From Chloroflexota bacterium (lineage in GTDB: Bacteria; Chloroflexota; UBA11872; VXNJ01): a DNA stretch of 64,000 nucleotides. The notes beneath the pieces are model-generated. The model was not told the origin of the DNA. It was given only the letters and a program-made list of their open reading frames with translations, and did not search any database. Positions 8,743-19,719 of the stretch are shown piece by piece (the stretch's first letter is position 1; every line of letters starts with the position of its first letter). Position numbers and translations under genes: made by a program. The stretch lies in the NCBI GenBank assembly GCA_026707405.1, contig JAPOWW010000001.1, positions 1 to 64,000 on the forward strand, given 5' to 3'.

Positions 8743-9678
8743 CTAGTTCCCCGCGCCTTCGTAATAGACCCACTTGCGGGCGATAAGGAACTGGAGCAGC
8801 GTGAATATCATGATGATGGCCAGCAGCACCCAGGCCACGGTTGCGGCGTATCCCATCTTGAAGAACTCGAAGGCGTGCTGGTAGAGCCAAAGCACGTAGA
8901 ACAGCGTGGCGTTGACCGGGCCGCCGGCGGTGGCGATGAACGCCACCGTAAATACCTGGAACGACCCGATGATTCCTATTACAAGGTTAAAAAAGATTAC
9001 GGGCGTGATCATGGGCACGGTGACGTGCCAGAAGCGGCGCAGCAATCCCGCGCCATCGATTGCGGCCGCCTCGATCAGCGTCTCGGGGACGCTCTGAAGC
9101 CCGGCCAGGAAAATGACCATCTGCGGTCCGACAGTCCAAAGACTCATGATGATGAACGCGGGCTTGACCCAAACCGGATCACCGAGCCAGTAGACGGCGG
9201 GAATCCCGACCAGGCTCAATAGCCAGTTGAAGAATCCGAAGTCCAGATTGAACATATAGACGAACAGAATCACGGACGCGACGGTCGGGGTCACCGTGGG
9301 CAGGTAGAAGATCGTGCGGAAGGTGTTGATCCCACGGAGCTTCTGATTCAGCACCAGCGCCATTGCGAGCGCGAGCACAATTTGAAGCGGGACCGAGATG
9401 AAGGTGTAGTACGCCGTGTTGCCAAGTGAAATGTAGAACAGCTTGTCATGGACCATTCGGTTGAAGTTGGCGGCGCCGATGAATTTAGGCGGCGTCAGCA
9501 GGTCGAACTGGGTGAACGAGATCACGGCGGAGTAGATCATCGGGTAGGCCGTGAAGATCAGAAACCCCAAGACCCACGGCGAGATAAAGAAATAGCCCCA
9601 GGCGTAACGAGTTGCCCTGGCGCCTCCAAACCACAGACGCCGCCGCGGGCGGGCCTGCTGAACGTTCGCCGCCGTCAT
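8743..9678 (-). CDS. Sugar ABC transporter permease (MalF/UgpA-like)
   Basis: The 311-residue partner permease, with six predicted membrane helices and a MalF-type EAA loop (IEAAAIDGAGLLRRFWHVTVP). It starts at ATG 9678 and ends three bases before the MalG-like gene. It is separated from the solute-binding gene by 154 bases holding a strong hairpin, suggesting one transcript with uneven expression. The substrate is unknown; the flanking glycosidase-like, hydroxyacid dehydrogenase and aldolase genes suggest a sugar or sugar-acid derivative. Confidence 0.92.
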   Translation of the reverse strand: MTAANVQQARPRRRLWFGGARATRYAWGYFFISPWVLGFLIFTAYPMIYSAVISFTQFDLLTPPKFIGAANFNRMVHDKLFYISLGNTAYYTFISVPLQIVLALAMALVLNQKLRGINTFRTIFYLPTVTPTVASVILFVYMFNLDFGFFNWLLSLVGIPAVYWLGDPVWVKPAFIIMSLWTVGPQMVIFLAGLQSVPETLIEAAAIDGAGLLRRFWHVTVPMITPVIFFNLVIGIIGSFQVFTVAFIATAGGPVNATLFYVLWLYQHAFEFFKMGYAATVAWVLLAIIMIFTLLQFLIARKWVYYEGAGN

Positions 9679-9788
9679 GGCTTACGGATCGAACGCGGCA
9701 TGACCACGCCAAGACCTACCGGGAGCGAGCCTCCGAAAATGCCGCAGCGGATCATCCCTACGTCCAATGTGTGTATGTTCCGAACACC

Positions 9789-9817
9789 GGCGCCCGGGGC
9801 CGGCAGCCCCGGGCGCC
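9789..9817 (-). promoter_or_regulatory. Intercistronic 12-bp hairpin after solute-binding gene
   Basis: A perfect inverted repeat, ggcgcccggggc then gccccgggcgcc, with a five-base loop. It lies 16 bases after the solute-binding protein stop and before the permeases. There is no T-tract on the minus strand, so it looks less like a terminator than a 3'-end stabilising or partial-attenuation hairpin that keeps the binding protein more abundant than the permeases. Confidence 0.7.
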
Positions 9818-9832
9818 AGAATGCGCTATGCC

Positions 9833-11230
9833 CTACTGGTTCTCCGCGAGTATCGCGTCGATGTCAGGCTTGACGTCGTCCATCGCCTGCTGAGCAGTCT
9901 TGCTCTCCAGAACGATTTCGTCGTAGGCGGCTGTAAAGAGCTTGTTCATCTCGTTGTAGCCCGCGGGCTGAGTGAACTGCCGCTTGAGGCTCGCGAACGC
10001 GGCGACGTAGGCCTCAATGTCTTCCCACGGCTTTAGGGAGTTCTTGAACAGGTCACTGCGCCACAGTGACTTGCGCGTCGGTCCACTAAATCCGAGCGAA
10101 ACGTGGACCTTGACGCCCTCGTTGGCGATGTACCTGGTCAGATTCCAGGCTTCCTCCTCCTGCTCCGTGCCGGAGAAGATTCCATACCCTTCAGGCGCGT
10201 CTCTCGACTGATCGTCGCCGTTGGGCATCTTGTGCATCGGAACGAGACCGGGGTTGATCTGGTCGGTGATTTTGGTGAAGAACTGCCGGTGGGACTGGTA
10301 GATCGCGATTTTGTTGCTGAACAGCATCGCCTGGTTGCCACCCGGGAAGTTGCGGGCGAATTCCCGAGGGGGCGCGATCCCGTCATGCAGCAGATCGGAG
10401 GCGTAATCCCACGCGGCGACCGCCTCGGGGCTGTTGCCGACGAATGCCTTGGGCGAATCATGGTTGTCCCAGACACTGCCGCCGAATCCCCAGGCCCACA
10501 GGTAGATGAGCTTCATTGCGGACGGGATTTCGTTGGTCCCGAAAATCTTGTCCTGGCCTTCACCGGTAACCGACGCCGCGGCCATCTCCCGGTACTTGTC
10601 GATGGTCCACTCGCCAGCCTGGAAGAGCTCCCACGGGTCGCCCATTCCGAGAGGCTCGATTAGGTCACGGTTGTACACGAACATCCACGGGCCGGAGAAC
10701 GTGGGCAAAGAGTAGATCTTGCCGTCGATGGTGTTGGCTTCGATGAGTCCGTCATTGAAGTCGTCGGCGTCAAACTCCTTGTCGAGGTTGATGAACTCGT
10801 TCAACGGCTTCAGCGCGCCCTTGGACGCGAACGTCGCCGTAAGCTGCGGGTGGTTGTACATCACGTCGCCCGGGCTGCCACCGGCGATACTGGTGAGTAT
10901 CTTGACCTGGTAGTCGCCCCAGGGAATCTTGATGTAGTCGATGCTGACGTGCGGGTTGAGAGTCTTGTAGTTGTCGACGATCAGGTCGCGGACCTTGTCG
11001 ATGTCTACCCAGACGTAGTCGAAGAAGACGAGGTTGACCGCGGCCGGCTTCGGCGCTGCGACCTCAACCGTTACGACTTTTTCGACTTCTTTGACGACTT
11101 CCTTAACGACTTCTACCTCTACGACTTCGGGCTCACCGCATCCGGCGATAGCGGCAAGTCCCAACGTTCCCGCGCCGGCGGCGAGGCCGGTACGCAGCAG
11201 CCGTCTTCTGGAAAGTGTTTTTCCTGTCAT
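9833..11230 (-). CDS. ABC transporter solute-binding lipoprotein
   Basis: A 465-residue extracellular solute-binding protein of the family 1 (MalE-like) type. The N-terminus carries a twin-arginine stretch (SRRRLLRTG) and a lipobox ending AAIAGC, so export as a lipoprotein is likely. A Val/Glu/Lys repeat (VEVVKEVVKEVEK) then forms the spacer typical of Chloroflexota binding proteins. The mature domain shows features such as PWGDYQVKILTSIAGGSPGDV and a C-terminal EEEAWNLTRYI helix. ATG 11230 has AGGAGA seven bases upstream. It heads the importer operon with the two permeases downstream. Confidence 0.92.
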   Translation of the reverse strand: MTGKTLSRRRLLRTGLAAGAGTLGLAAIAGCGEPEVVEVEVVKEVVKEVEKVVTVEVAAPKPAAVNLVFFDYVWVDIDKVRDLIVDNYKTLNPHVSIDYIKIPWGDYQVKILTSIAGGSPGDVMYNHPQLTATFASKGALKPLNEFINLDKEFDADDFNDGLIEANTIDGKIYSLPTFSGPWMFVYNRDLIEPLGMGDPWELFQAGEWTIDKYREMAAASVTGEGQDKIFGTNEIPSAMKLIYLWAWGFGGSVWDNHDSPKAFVGNSPEAVAAWDYASDLLHDGIAPPREFARNFPGGNQAMLFSNKIAIYQSHRQFFTKITDQINPGLVPMHKMPNGDDQSRDAPEGYGIFSGTEQEEEAWNLTRYIANEGVKVHVSLGFSGPTRKSLWRSDLFKNSLKPWEDIEAYVAAFASLKRQFTQPAGYNEMNKLFTAAYDEIVLESKTAQQAMDDVKPDIDAILAENQ

Positions 11231-11624
11231 GAGTTTTCTCCTAGTGAAACGATTTTCGAGGCGCTATCTGTAGGCCCCAACTTGCGGCTGGTGTTCCGAA
11301 CCGGCCATCAAACAGTGAGAGTCCGGCAAATGCGAAGGAATGACAGCCGCCTTGATCCGATCCGGCTAGAGCTCTCAAACACCCCCTTTGACGATACTTG
11401 CAGCGGGTGTACGACCCAAACGGTCTAAACTCGGCCACCGCCCCGCTTCCTACGAGCTCCTAAGACCGATTAGTTGGAAGTGTAGCGCAAAGGGCATCGC
11501 CTTGTCGGACTACTATGTGCTGAAAATCAAGCTGTTACGTGTCCACGGTAGGTCGATGGGCTAATATCATCGACTTAACATAATGTAAGTCCGGAGATAC
11601 GGCTGCGGGCTAGAGGAGGGGCAA
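11231..11624. other. Divergent promoter region, possible operator
   Basis: A 394-base region between two divergent catabolic operons, presumably holding both promoters. It is visibly more AT-rich towards the right. An imperfect dyad, acttaacataatgtaagt (11573-11590; five-base arms), lies about 20 bases before the Shine-Dalgarno of the hydroxyacid dehydrogenase gene and could be a regulator site. No regulator gene is adjacent and no clear -35/-10 pair could be assigned. Confidence 0.35.
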
Positions 11625-12647
11625 GTGCACATTCTCGCGACGGTGCCTATCGACAAGATCGCTCATGATCGGCTGGGCAAGGTCTTTCCAATCGTGACCG
11701 CGGCAAAAGACGACCACGAGATGCTATTGAAACTATCCAAGGATGCGGTAGGCATCATTTCGCGCGGGGTGGCGCGGATCGACGCGGAAATAATGGACAC
11801 GGGGCGGCGAATGCTCTTTGTCACCCGGACCGGCGCGGGATTCGAGAACATCGACATCGAAGCCGCGACGGAGCGAGGGATCCCGGTGGTCCACGCACCG
11901 CTCCTGGCCGATTCGGTCGCCGAGGCGACGTTTGCGATGATCCTGTCGCTTACGAAGAGGCTTTGCTACTGGCACGACTCGCTCGTAACGGGAAACTGGA
12001 ATCGCAGGATCTTCGAGCGAACGTATGAATTGCGCGATAAGACGCTCGGCATTATCGGATTGGGCAGGATTGGGGCGGAGGTTGCGAGACGGGGCCACGG
12101 CTTCAAGATGCGGGTGGTCGCATACGATCCATACGTGCCGGAGTCCAGGGCGGAAGAGCTAAGCGTCTCTTTGCTGCCGCTTGAGCGGTTGCTGGAGGAG
12201 TCGGACGTCATCACCATTCACGCGGTCTCGACGCCGGAGACGGACGCGCTGATAAACAGCGCGAATATCAGAAAGATCAAGCGGGGCGCTTACTTTCTAA
12301 ATTTCGCCCGCGGGGCGCACGTCGAGAACATCGACATCTTGCACGAAGCGCTGGTAGATGGACGGCTTGCCGGAGTGGGGCTCGACGTGTTTCCGGTGGA
12401 ACCTCCGACCAATCTGGACCATCCGCTGTTTTCACATCCGAACTTCGCGGGCTCGCCACACGTGCTCGCGTCGTCGGTGGAGTCGGAGGAGCGATGCTAC
12501 CGGTCGATGTGCCGGGACGTGCTCGCCGTGCTTCGAGGCGAGCGGCCTGAGTGGTGCGTGAATCCCGAGGTCTTCGACTCGCCGAATCTCCGCACCGAAG
12601 GGCGGATCGGCGGCGGCCAGGGCTTGGAGGCCGGAGGCTGCGAATGA
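11625..12647 (+). CDS. D-isomer-specific 2-hydroxyacid dehydrogenase
   Basis: A 340-residue NAD(P)-dependent 2-hydroxyacid dehydrogenase. The nucleotide site reads GIIGLGRIGAEVARRGHGF with the following acidic YDPY. Catalytic elements are visible as NFARGAHV (Arg), DVFPVEPP (Glu) and SPHVLASS (His). Members reduce 2-oxoacids such as glyoxylate, hydroxypyruvate or phenylpyruvate; the exact substrate is unclear. GTG 11625 is preceded by GAGGAGGGG. The 3' end overlaps the next gene by four bases (ATGA), indicating translational coupling with the aldolase and a shared pathway, for example reducing a 2-oxoacid made by that aldolase. Confidence 0.9.
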   Translation: MHILATVPIDKIAHDRLGKVFPIVTAAKDDHEMLLKLSKDAVGIISRGVARIDAEIMDTGRRMLFVTRTGAGFENIDIEAATERGIPVVHAPLLADSVAEATFAMILSLTKRLCYWHDSLVTGNWNRRIFERTYELRDKTLGIIGLGRIGAEVARRGHGFKMRVVAYDPYVPESRAEELSVSLLPLERLLEESDVITIHAVSTPETDALINSANIRKIKRGAYFLNFARGAHVENIDILHEALVDGRLAGVGLDVFPVEPPTNLDHPLFSHPNFAGSPHVLASSVESEERCYRSMCRDVLAVLRGERPEWCVNPEVFDSPNLRTEGRIGGGQGLEAGGCE

Positions 12648-13414
12648 AGGTCAATCCGCTGACGGAGGTCTGGGAGTCGGGGCGAGCGGCCGTCGGCACC
12701 TACATCATGTACAACCGCGAAATTGCGACCGTGCAGATCGCGGCGGCCGCGGGACTCGACTTCATCGTGTTCGACATGGAGCACCGTCCGTACGACTACG
12801 AGATGATTCACGACATGGCGCAGGTTGCGAGGCTGGCGGGAATCGCCCCGATCGTCGGTCCGGCGGAGATAGCGGAATACCCCATCTCGCACGTGCTGGA
12901 CATGGGCGCGTCCGGGGTGATCGTTCCGCACGTGGAAACGCCCGAGGAGGTAATGCTGGCGGTGGACGCGGCTCGATATCCGCCGCGCGGCCATCGGGGG
13001 CGGGCCGGAACTGCCGGTCACAATCTTTATATCGCTCCGGAATCGACGGTCGACGAGATGCGACACCACGACTCCGAGATCTCGCTGTTTCTCAAGGTGG
13101 AAGCGGAGCACGCAATTCACCGGATCGATGAGCTGCTGGCGCCCGACGGCGTGGACGGCGTGATGATCGGACCGCTCGATCTGTCCATCAACATGGGTAT
13201 CCCGGGACAGACCAGCCACCCGCGCCTGATGAAACTGGTCGACCGGGTGCGTGAGGCGTGTCTCGACCGGGGTCTGCGTTTTGGCGACTACGTAGGGTCA
13301 CCGGACGGCGTGGCGGCGGCGGTCGACGCCGGGGCTAGCTGGGTGATCGTAGGAAGCGAGATGGACGCGCTGAGCGAAGCCTGGAGGCGTGCGGCAGGGT
13401 CGGTCCGGGAATAG
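12644..13414 (+). CDS. HpcH/HpaI family aldolase
   Basis: A class II metal-dependent aldolase of about 256 residues related to HpaI, GarL and RhmA. It has the family's early VFDMEHRP strand (metal-linked Glu), the VPHVETPEE segment, the arginine-rich ARYPPRGHRG turn, and GVDGVMIGPLDLSINMG near the C-terminus. Such enzymes cleave 2-keto-3-deoxy acids to pyruvate and an aldehyde. The ORF track over-extends it upstream; ATG 12644 overlaps the previous stop by four bases and gives the normal family length. Gene order suggests sugar-acid breakdown with the dehydrogenase just upstream. Confidence 0.9.
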   Translation: MKVNPLTEVWESGRAAVGTYIMYNREIATVQIAAAAGLDFIVFDMEHRPYDYEMIHDMAQVARLAGIAPIVGPAEIAEYPISHVLDMGASGVIVPHVETPEEVMLAVDAARYPPRGHRGRAGTAGHNLYIAPESTVDEMRHHDSEISLFLKVEAEHAIHRIDELLAPDGVDGVMIGPLDLSINMGIPGQTSHPRLMKLVDRVREACLDRGLRFGDYVGSPDGVAAAVDAGASWVIVGSEMDALSEAWRRAAGSVRE

Positions 13415-13450
13415 CGGACGGAGCCGACCAACGGCACCCTGGCCGAGTGC

Positions 13451-15007
13451 TCATGAATCGGCGAACTGAAATCCGTAGAGTTCCGCGTCGCGCAAGTAGA
13501 ACTTGAGTTTCACGGCGCCCGGAATCTCGCTCACCGTGTTGCGGCCCGACCACCTGACCTGGTGACGCACGGAATCACCGGTGAACCGCTCGCACCGGTC
13601 GCGAGAGTGTTCCTCCCAAACGTTGTTCCATCCATCCATTATCTCAACTTCGATGTAACCGTTGGGGCCGCAGCGACCGTTGATGATCAGGTGTGAGCCT
13701 GTTGAAAACACCGGCTTAGTCTCGATCCAGCCCTCCCGCACGGTTGCGTCCAAGGACACGTACCCATCAAGTCGCATTGTGGCCAGGCACAAATGATGGC
13801 CATCGCGGGCGAGGTTGGGATCAAGGGCTTCGGCGACGTCAAGCTCCTCGCCCGGGCCGTGTAACCACCACCAGTCGTGATGTACCCGGTGGCCCCCGTA
13901 GTAGAACCACAACTCATCCCCGACGACGAGCGGCTGAGTGGGCGTTTCAGCCATGAACTGGTCGTAGCTGCCAGCGCCGCCCCGCGGAATGAACGGTCGA
14001 TGGTCGAGCATACGCTTCCAATCGATGCCATCGCGGCTGTAAAGCAGGTAATTGTCCATTGTGTTGTCCACGTGGTGAAGCACGTTGAGGATGCCCAGGT
14101 GCAGCTCGCCGGCTCGCCAGGGCACTAGCCCGTAGTACGCATCGTCGAGATTGTCGTCATCGCCAGGATCCAGAACCAGCTCCGGGCGACTCCAATTGAA
14201 CATGTCGGCACTTTCGAGCCTGTAGATCCGCCGCCGAGTGCCCCATATACCGTCTGGCCTGGCCGGCCATATTGGTCCGAACCAGGAATCGAAGTCGGGA
14301 TGTGGACTCATCGCCGGATGCCCGCCATAACGGCCAAAGATCACGTACTTCTCATCGATCGGGTCATAAGTCAGGATTTCGACATCCCCGAGCCAGACCG
14401 GAGATATGGGATTCCCTTCGTAGGGAGTCCAGTCGCTTCCGTTTGGCGAAAATACCAAGCAGAGACCACCACCATCCCTCCTGGGATTGATTTTGGGGCG
14501 GTTTGGACCCAGGAGCCGGTGAAAATAGACCATTTTGTAGCGACGCGCCGGATCGGGATCGCGATCGTCGATCAGTACCGACGCGCTACCGTACATCTCG
14601 TCTTCTGAATGCGGAAAGATGGCATTCGTGTCGTTTCCGTCTATAACCTGTTTTCCCAACGGGGGTTTATCCCACTTAATTCCGTCTTCGGACCGTGCGT
14701 ACAGGTTCCGCTCATGCAGTGTGCGGCCCTGATCTTCGTACCCGAAGAATCCGTACAAGTCCTCGTACCAGCACTGAAATGCGCCGTCGGGCGCCTCCCG
14801 GCGAACGCTGAAGTTGGAGGTTCGAAAAAAGGTCACCGCCTCCCAGGGTTTGTCGCGTACGATGATCGGGTTGGCCGGATGTTTGACCGGGCTGTGCCGA
14901 CGGCGGGTGACGTTCTTGACCACTGCAACGACATCGTCGTCGATGAAGAGCTGCCGGATCGCGCCGACATCCTTGTAGACCTTGTCCTCCGAATAGGCTA
15001 CGTACAT
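13451..15007 (-). CDS. Beta-propeller glycosidase-like protein (intact paralogue)
   Basis: A 518-residue protein. The N-terminal 400 residues resemble GH32/GH43-type five-bladed propeller proteins (LFIDDDVVAVV, SPVKHPANPII, repeated W/Y-rich blade edges such as WYEDLYGFFG and YKMVYFHRLL). The last 100 residues look like a separate beta-sandwich ending DAELYGFQFADS. There is no signal peptide, so it may act in the cytoplasm on imported glycoside. It is a close paralogue of the interrupted gene at 5935-7458; the pair flanks the importer and aldolase genes. Glycosidase activity is inferred from fold resemblance only; these proteins are usually annotated as hypothetical. Confidence 0.7.
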   Translation of the reverse strand: MYVAYSEDKVYKDVGAIRQLFIDDDVVAVVKNVTRRRHSPVKHPANPIIVRDKPWEAVTFFRTSNFSVRREAPDGAFQCWYEDLYGFFGYEDQGRTLHERNLYARSEDGIKWDKPPLGKQVIDGNDTNAIFPHSEDEMYGSASVLIDDRDPDPARRYKMVYFHRLLGPNRPKINPRRDGGGLCLVFSPNGSDWTPYEGNPISPVWLGDVEILTYDPIDEKYVIFGRYGGHPAMSPHPDFDSWFGPIWPARPDGIWGTRRRIYRLESADMFNWSRPELVLDPGDDDNLDDAYYGLVPWRAGELHLGILNVLHHVDNTMDNYLLYSRDGIDWKRMLDHRPFIPRGGAGSYDQFMAETPTQPLVVGDELWFYYGGHRVHHDWWWLHGPGEELDVAEALDPNLARDGHHLCLATMRLDGYVSLDATVREGWIETKPVFSTGSHLIINGRCGPNGYIEVEIMDGWNNVWEEHSRDRCERFTGDSVRHQVRWSGRNTVSEIPGAVKLKFYLRDAELYGFQFADS

Positions 15008-15257
15008 TCGATCGCTCTTCCCTCTTGATTACCCGGCCATCCGGCGACGCGCATTCAATTGCCGGCGGTTTGCTGATTGCAGTCAGCCGACTGATCCCCA
15101 CGCTTCTTGTCAGGTACGATATCCGTTATTCGACCCGTGGACACCATGCGGCGCGGACCTAAAGCCTGTATTAGAGAGTTTCCCTCAGGCGTTTGGCTTG
15201 ATGGCGGTGAGGGCGCGCCCTCTTGCACGGTGAGCGTTAGGCAGATACGGCGGGATT

Positions 15258-17234
<1,977 letters not shown>

Positions 17235-17349
17235 TAATGACGTCGCGTGGCGCTCGCCCCCTCACAGCCTATAGTCGCGGGTTTGCGGGCTGGGGGTTGA
17301 CTTCTCTCTGGGGAGCTGTGCGGACTGACGGGAGATTGGGCTAGCAGCT

Positions 17350-18432
17350 ATGCGAGTGATCTATTGCTGGGAGGCGGGGAGGCTGGATGTTCGAGACTAT
17401 CGCACGAACCCTTATGGAGCACTGCTGAAGGGCGGGCTTGAATCGCGGGGGCATCGGGTGACCGGCGCGCCGTATTACCAGCTCCGGTTCCGCGACCTGT
17501 TTGCGAACGCCGGGGCCGATGTGCTGCACATGAATCATCTTTACCACTATTACAAACACCCGTGGCGGTTGGTTTCGCTGCTTCGAATGGCGCTTCTGGT
17601 GCTCTGGGTCTTGCTGGCTCGAATACTCGGAATGCGCATCGTCTGGACGCTGCACAACCTGTATCCGCACGAAACGAGATCGCGGGCGATAGACAAGCTG
17701 GCGCGACTGCTGCTTTGCCGGACCGCCGGATCGACGATCGTTCACTGCGAGAAGGCGCGTGCCGAGTTGAAGCGCGAATTCGGTCGGACTCACAACGTTC
17801 ACGTCGTGCCTCACGGGAATTACATCGACGCGTACCCTCCGGCTATCTCCAAGGAGGACGCCAGGGTGGCGCTCGGTCTGCCGCTGGATACCTTTGTGAT
17901 TCTGTATTTCGGCAACGTTCGCGCCTACAAGGGGATCGAGACTCTGATTACGGCGTTTGGCGACGCCGATCTGCCGGGCGCTCACCTGGTGATTGCGGGC
18001 AAGAGCTGGCCGGACTCCGCCGGGGCAGAACTAGAGGTCGCGCGGGAAGCGGGGGCTGAGGGCGGGATAACGACGATATTGAAGCCGCCCGGCGGGACGT
18101 TCGACGGTGACGAGATATGCGAGCTGATGAGCGCCGCCGATTTGGTGGTGCTGCCTTTCCGGCAGGTGCTTTCGTCGGGATCGGTGATGCTGGCGCTTTC
18201 GTATTCCAACCCGGTGGTCTGCCCGCGGCTGGGCTGTCTTACGGAGCTTCTGGAGGATTGCGAAGGAGCGGTCCTCTATGACGCCGGTTCGCACGAGGGA
18301 CTGGTGGAGGCGCTGCGCAAGGGCCGGAGCCTCGATCCGAGTGTCGCGTCCCGGGCGGCGCTCGATCTCGCGCTGGAGGCTAACTGGTCGTCGGTTGCGG
18401 AGAAGATGGAACGGGCTTACGAGGCGGCTTAA
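17350..18432 (+). CDS. GT4-family glycosyltransferase
   Basis: A 360-residue GT-B fold glycosyltransferase. The acceptor half contains a hydrophobic stretch (LVSLLRMALLVLWVLLARIL) suggesting membrane association. The donor half shows VILYFGNVRAYKGIETLI, LVIAGKSW and a C-terminal ADLVVLPFRQVLSSGS block typical of group 1 transferases. It probably transfers a sugar from an NDP-sugar onto a lipid- or polysaccharide-linked acceptor. The next gene is an FkbM-type methyltransferase in the same direction, so the pair may decorate a cell-surface glycan. Partners for a complete biosynthetic cluster are absent. Confidence 0.85.
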   Translation: MRVIYCWEAGRLDVRDYRTNPYGALLKGGLESRGHRVTGAPYYQLRFRDLFANAGADVLHMNHLYHYYKHPWRLVSLLRMALLVLWVLLARILGMRIVWTLHNLYPHETRSRAIDKLARLLLCRTAGSTIVHCEKARAELKREFGRTHNVHVVPHGNYIDAYPPAISKEDARVALGLPLDTFVILYFGNVRAYKGIETLITAFGDADLPGAHLVIAGKSWPDSAGAELEVAREAGAEGGITTILKPPGGTFDGDEICELMSAADLVVLPFRQVLSSGSVMLALSYSNPVVCPRLGCLTELLEDCEGAVLYDAGSHEGLVEALRKGRSLDPSVASRAALDLALEANWSSVAEKMERAYEAA

Positions 18433-18587
18433 GGGGGCACGGGCTCTCGGGTAGGGATTGACCCAAATGGCGGGGATGTTTTTTGCGAGTCGGCCCGTCA
18501 ATGACCGAATCACTAACATTAACCATGCTTGCGACGCTCCTTCAGCCTGATTCGCCCGTCGAATCCACAAGGTCCTGATACCTACTC

Positions 18588-19502
18588 ATGTTTGGGACGA
18601 GACGGCGGAAGGTGGTTTTTCTCAGGCACGTCTTGCGCGCCCGCCCGCCGCTGGGCTTTGTGGACGTTGGCTCAGGCGGCCCGCTGAAGTATCCGTGGAC
18701 GATTCTCAGCAGCGATCAGTTCAAGAAGTTCGACTTCGACGCCAATCCCGATACAGAGGACGGCGGCGACGCGTGCATCTCGAATCGCGAGGGCGAGGGC
18801 GTGCTGCACATAGCGCGCGACCCGCGGTCGTCATCGCTGCATCCTCCGTCCGAGGCGTTCATGCAGTGGTTCGGGGACGACTCGATGCGGGTGGTCCGCG
18901 AGGTCCCGGTGCGGCTGGAGACCCTCGACGGTCTGTTCGAGGGACGCGCCGACGAAATCGACCTGATCGACATAAACGCCGAGGGACACGATCTGATGGT
19001 CCTCCAAGGGGCACACGGCATTCTCACTGAGGGCCTCGTAAAGCTGTTGAAGGTGGAGTTCGAGCTGACCGAGGCCTGGGAGGAGCAGGGCTACTTCAGC
19101 GAGATCGACGAGTTCATGCGCGGCCAGGGCTACGTGCTGGCGGACTTGCAAGTCGACTTCAAGCTGCCTGCGAGCGTCAAGAAGCTAGCTATCCGGGGAG
19201 AACCGATCTGGGGCAAGTCGTTCTACGTGCCCGGAGCGGCGCGCTGGGAGGACCGCCGCGAGTCGGTGGAGCGCGCCGCGTTTGTTTCCGACGCGCTCGG
19301 CGGCATCGCGGCCAGCGTGCTGTTCGACATGCCTGGGCGGGCGGTCTTTCTGGCAGAGATGCTGGAGCACCACGAACGGCCGGTAATCATGGAATCGTCG
19401 GGATACGGGATGGACTGGGTGTATCGCAGCGCGGCGCTGGAGTCGGTCGGACGTTCGTTGGGCCGTGTGGCGCGGGACGTGGTGCGCTGGATTGCGAACT
19501 GA
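18588..19502 (+). CDS. FkbM-family methyltransferase-like protein
   Basis: A 304-residue protein with the FkbM-type SAM-binding layout: an early FVDVGSGG motif, a V-RLETLDGLF segment, then IDLIDINAEGHDLMVLQGAH, the family's signature acidic strand. FkbM enzymes O-methylate sugars or polyketides. The C-terminal third (after residue 200) is an extra helical region not obviously part of the core fold. It lies 155 bases after the glycosyltransferase and probably acts on the same glycan. Whether all SAM contacts are present cannot be judged by eye. Confidence 0.75.
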   Translation: MFGTRRRKVVFLRHVLRARPPLGFVDVGSGGPLKYPWTILSSDQFKKFDFDANPDTEDGGDACISNREGEGVLHIARDPRSSSLHPPSEAFMQWFGDDSMRVVREVPVRLETLDGLFEGRADEIDLIDINAEGHDLMVLQGAHGILTEGLVKLLKVEFELTEAWEEQGYFSEIDEFMRGQGYVLADLQVDFKLPASVKKLAIRGEPIWGKSFYVPGAARWEDRRESVERAAFVSDALGGIAASVLFDMPGRAVFLAEMLEHHERPVIMESSGYGMDWVYRSAALESVGRSLGRVARDVVRWIAN

Positions 19503-19531
19503 TCGACGTCCATCTATGAGTGGTGCGTAGC

Positions 19532-19594
19532 CCCCTCACCCCTTCGGCAAGCTCAGGGCAGGCTCTATCCCTCTCCCACGAAGGGGAGAGGGGA
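19532..19594. repeat. R2 repeat split by R4 word
   Basis: An R2 palindrome whose left arm (ccctcacccctt) is separated from ctctatccctctccc by the R4 word cggcaagctcagggcagg. This is one of several cases in which one repeat family is nested inside another. Confidence 0.7.
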
Positions 19595-19719
19595 CGGAGA
19601 GCCGAGGTGGGCTTCTGGAGGGGGAGAGGGGACGGGAGGAATTGGATCTTCTGGCTTAAGTGGCGCCGGTTCAGGTCTATCATAGGAATGTCACCGCGAG
19701 GAGGCTGGAGGCGAGAGTT

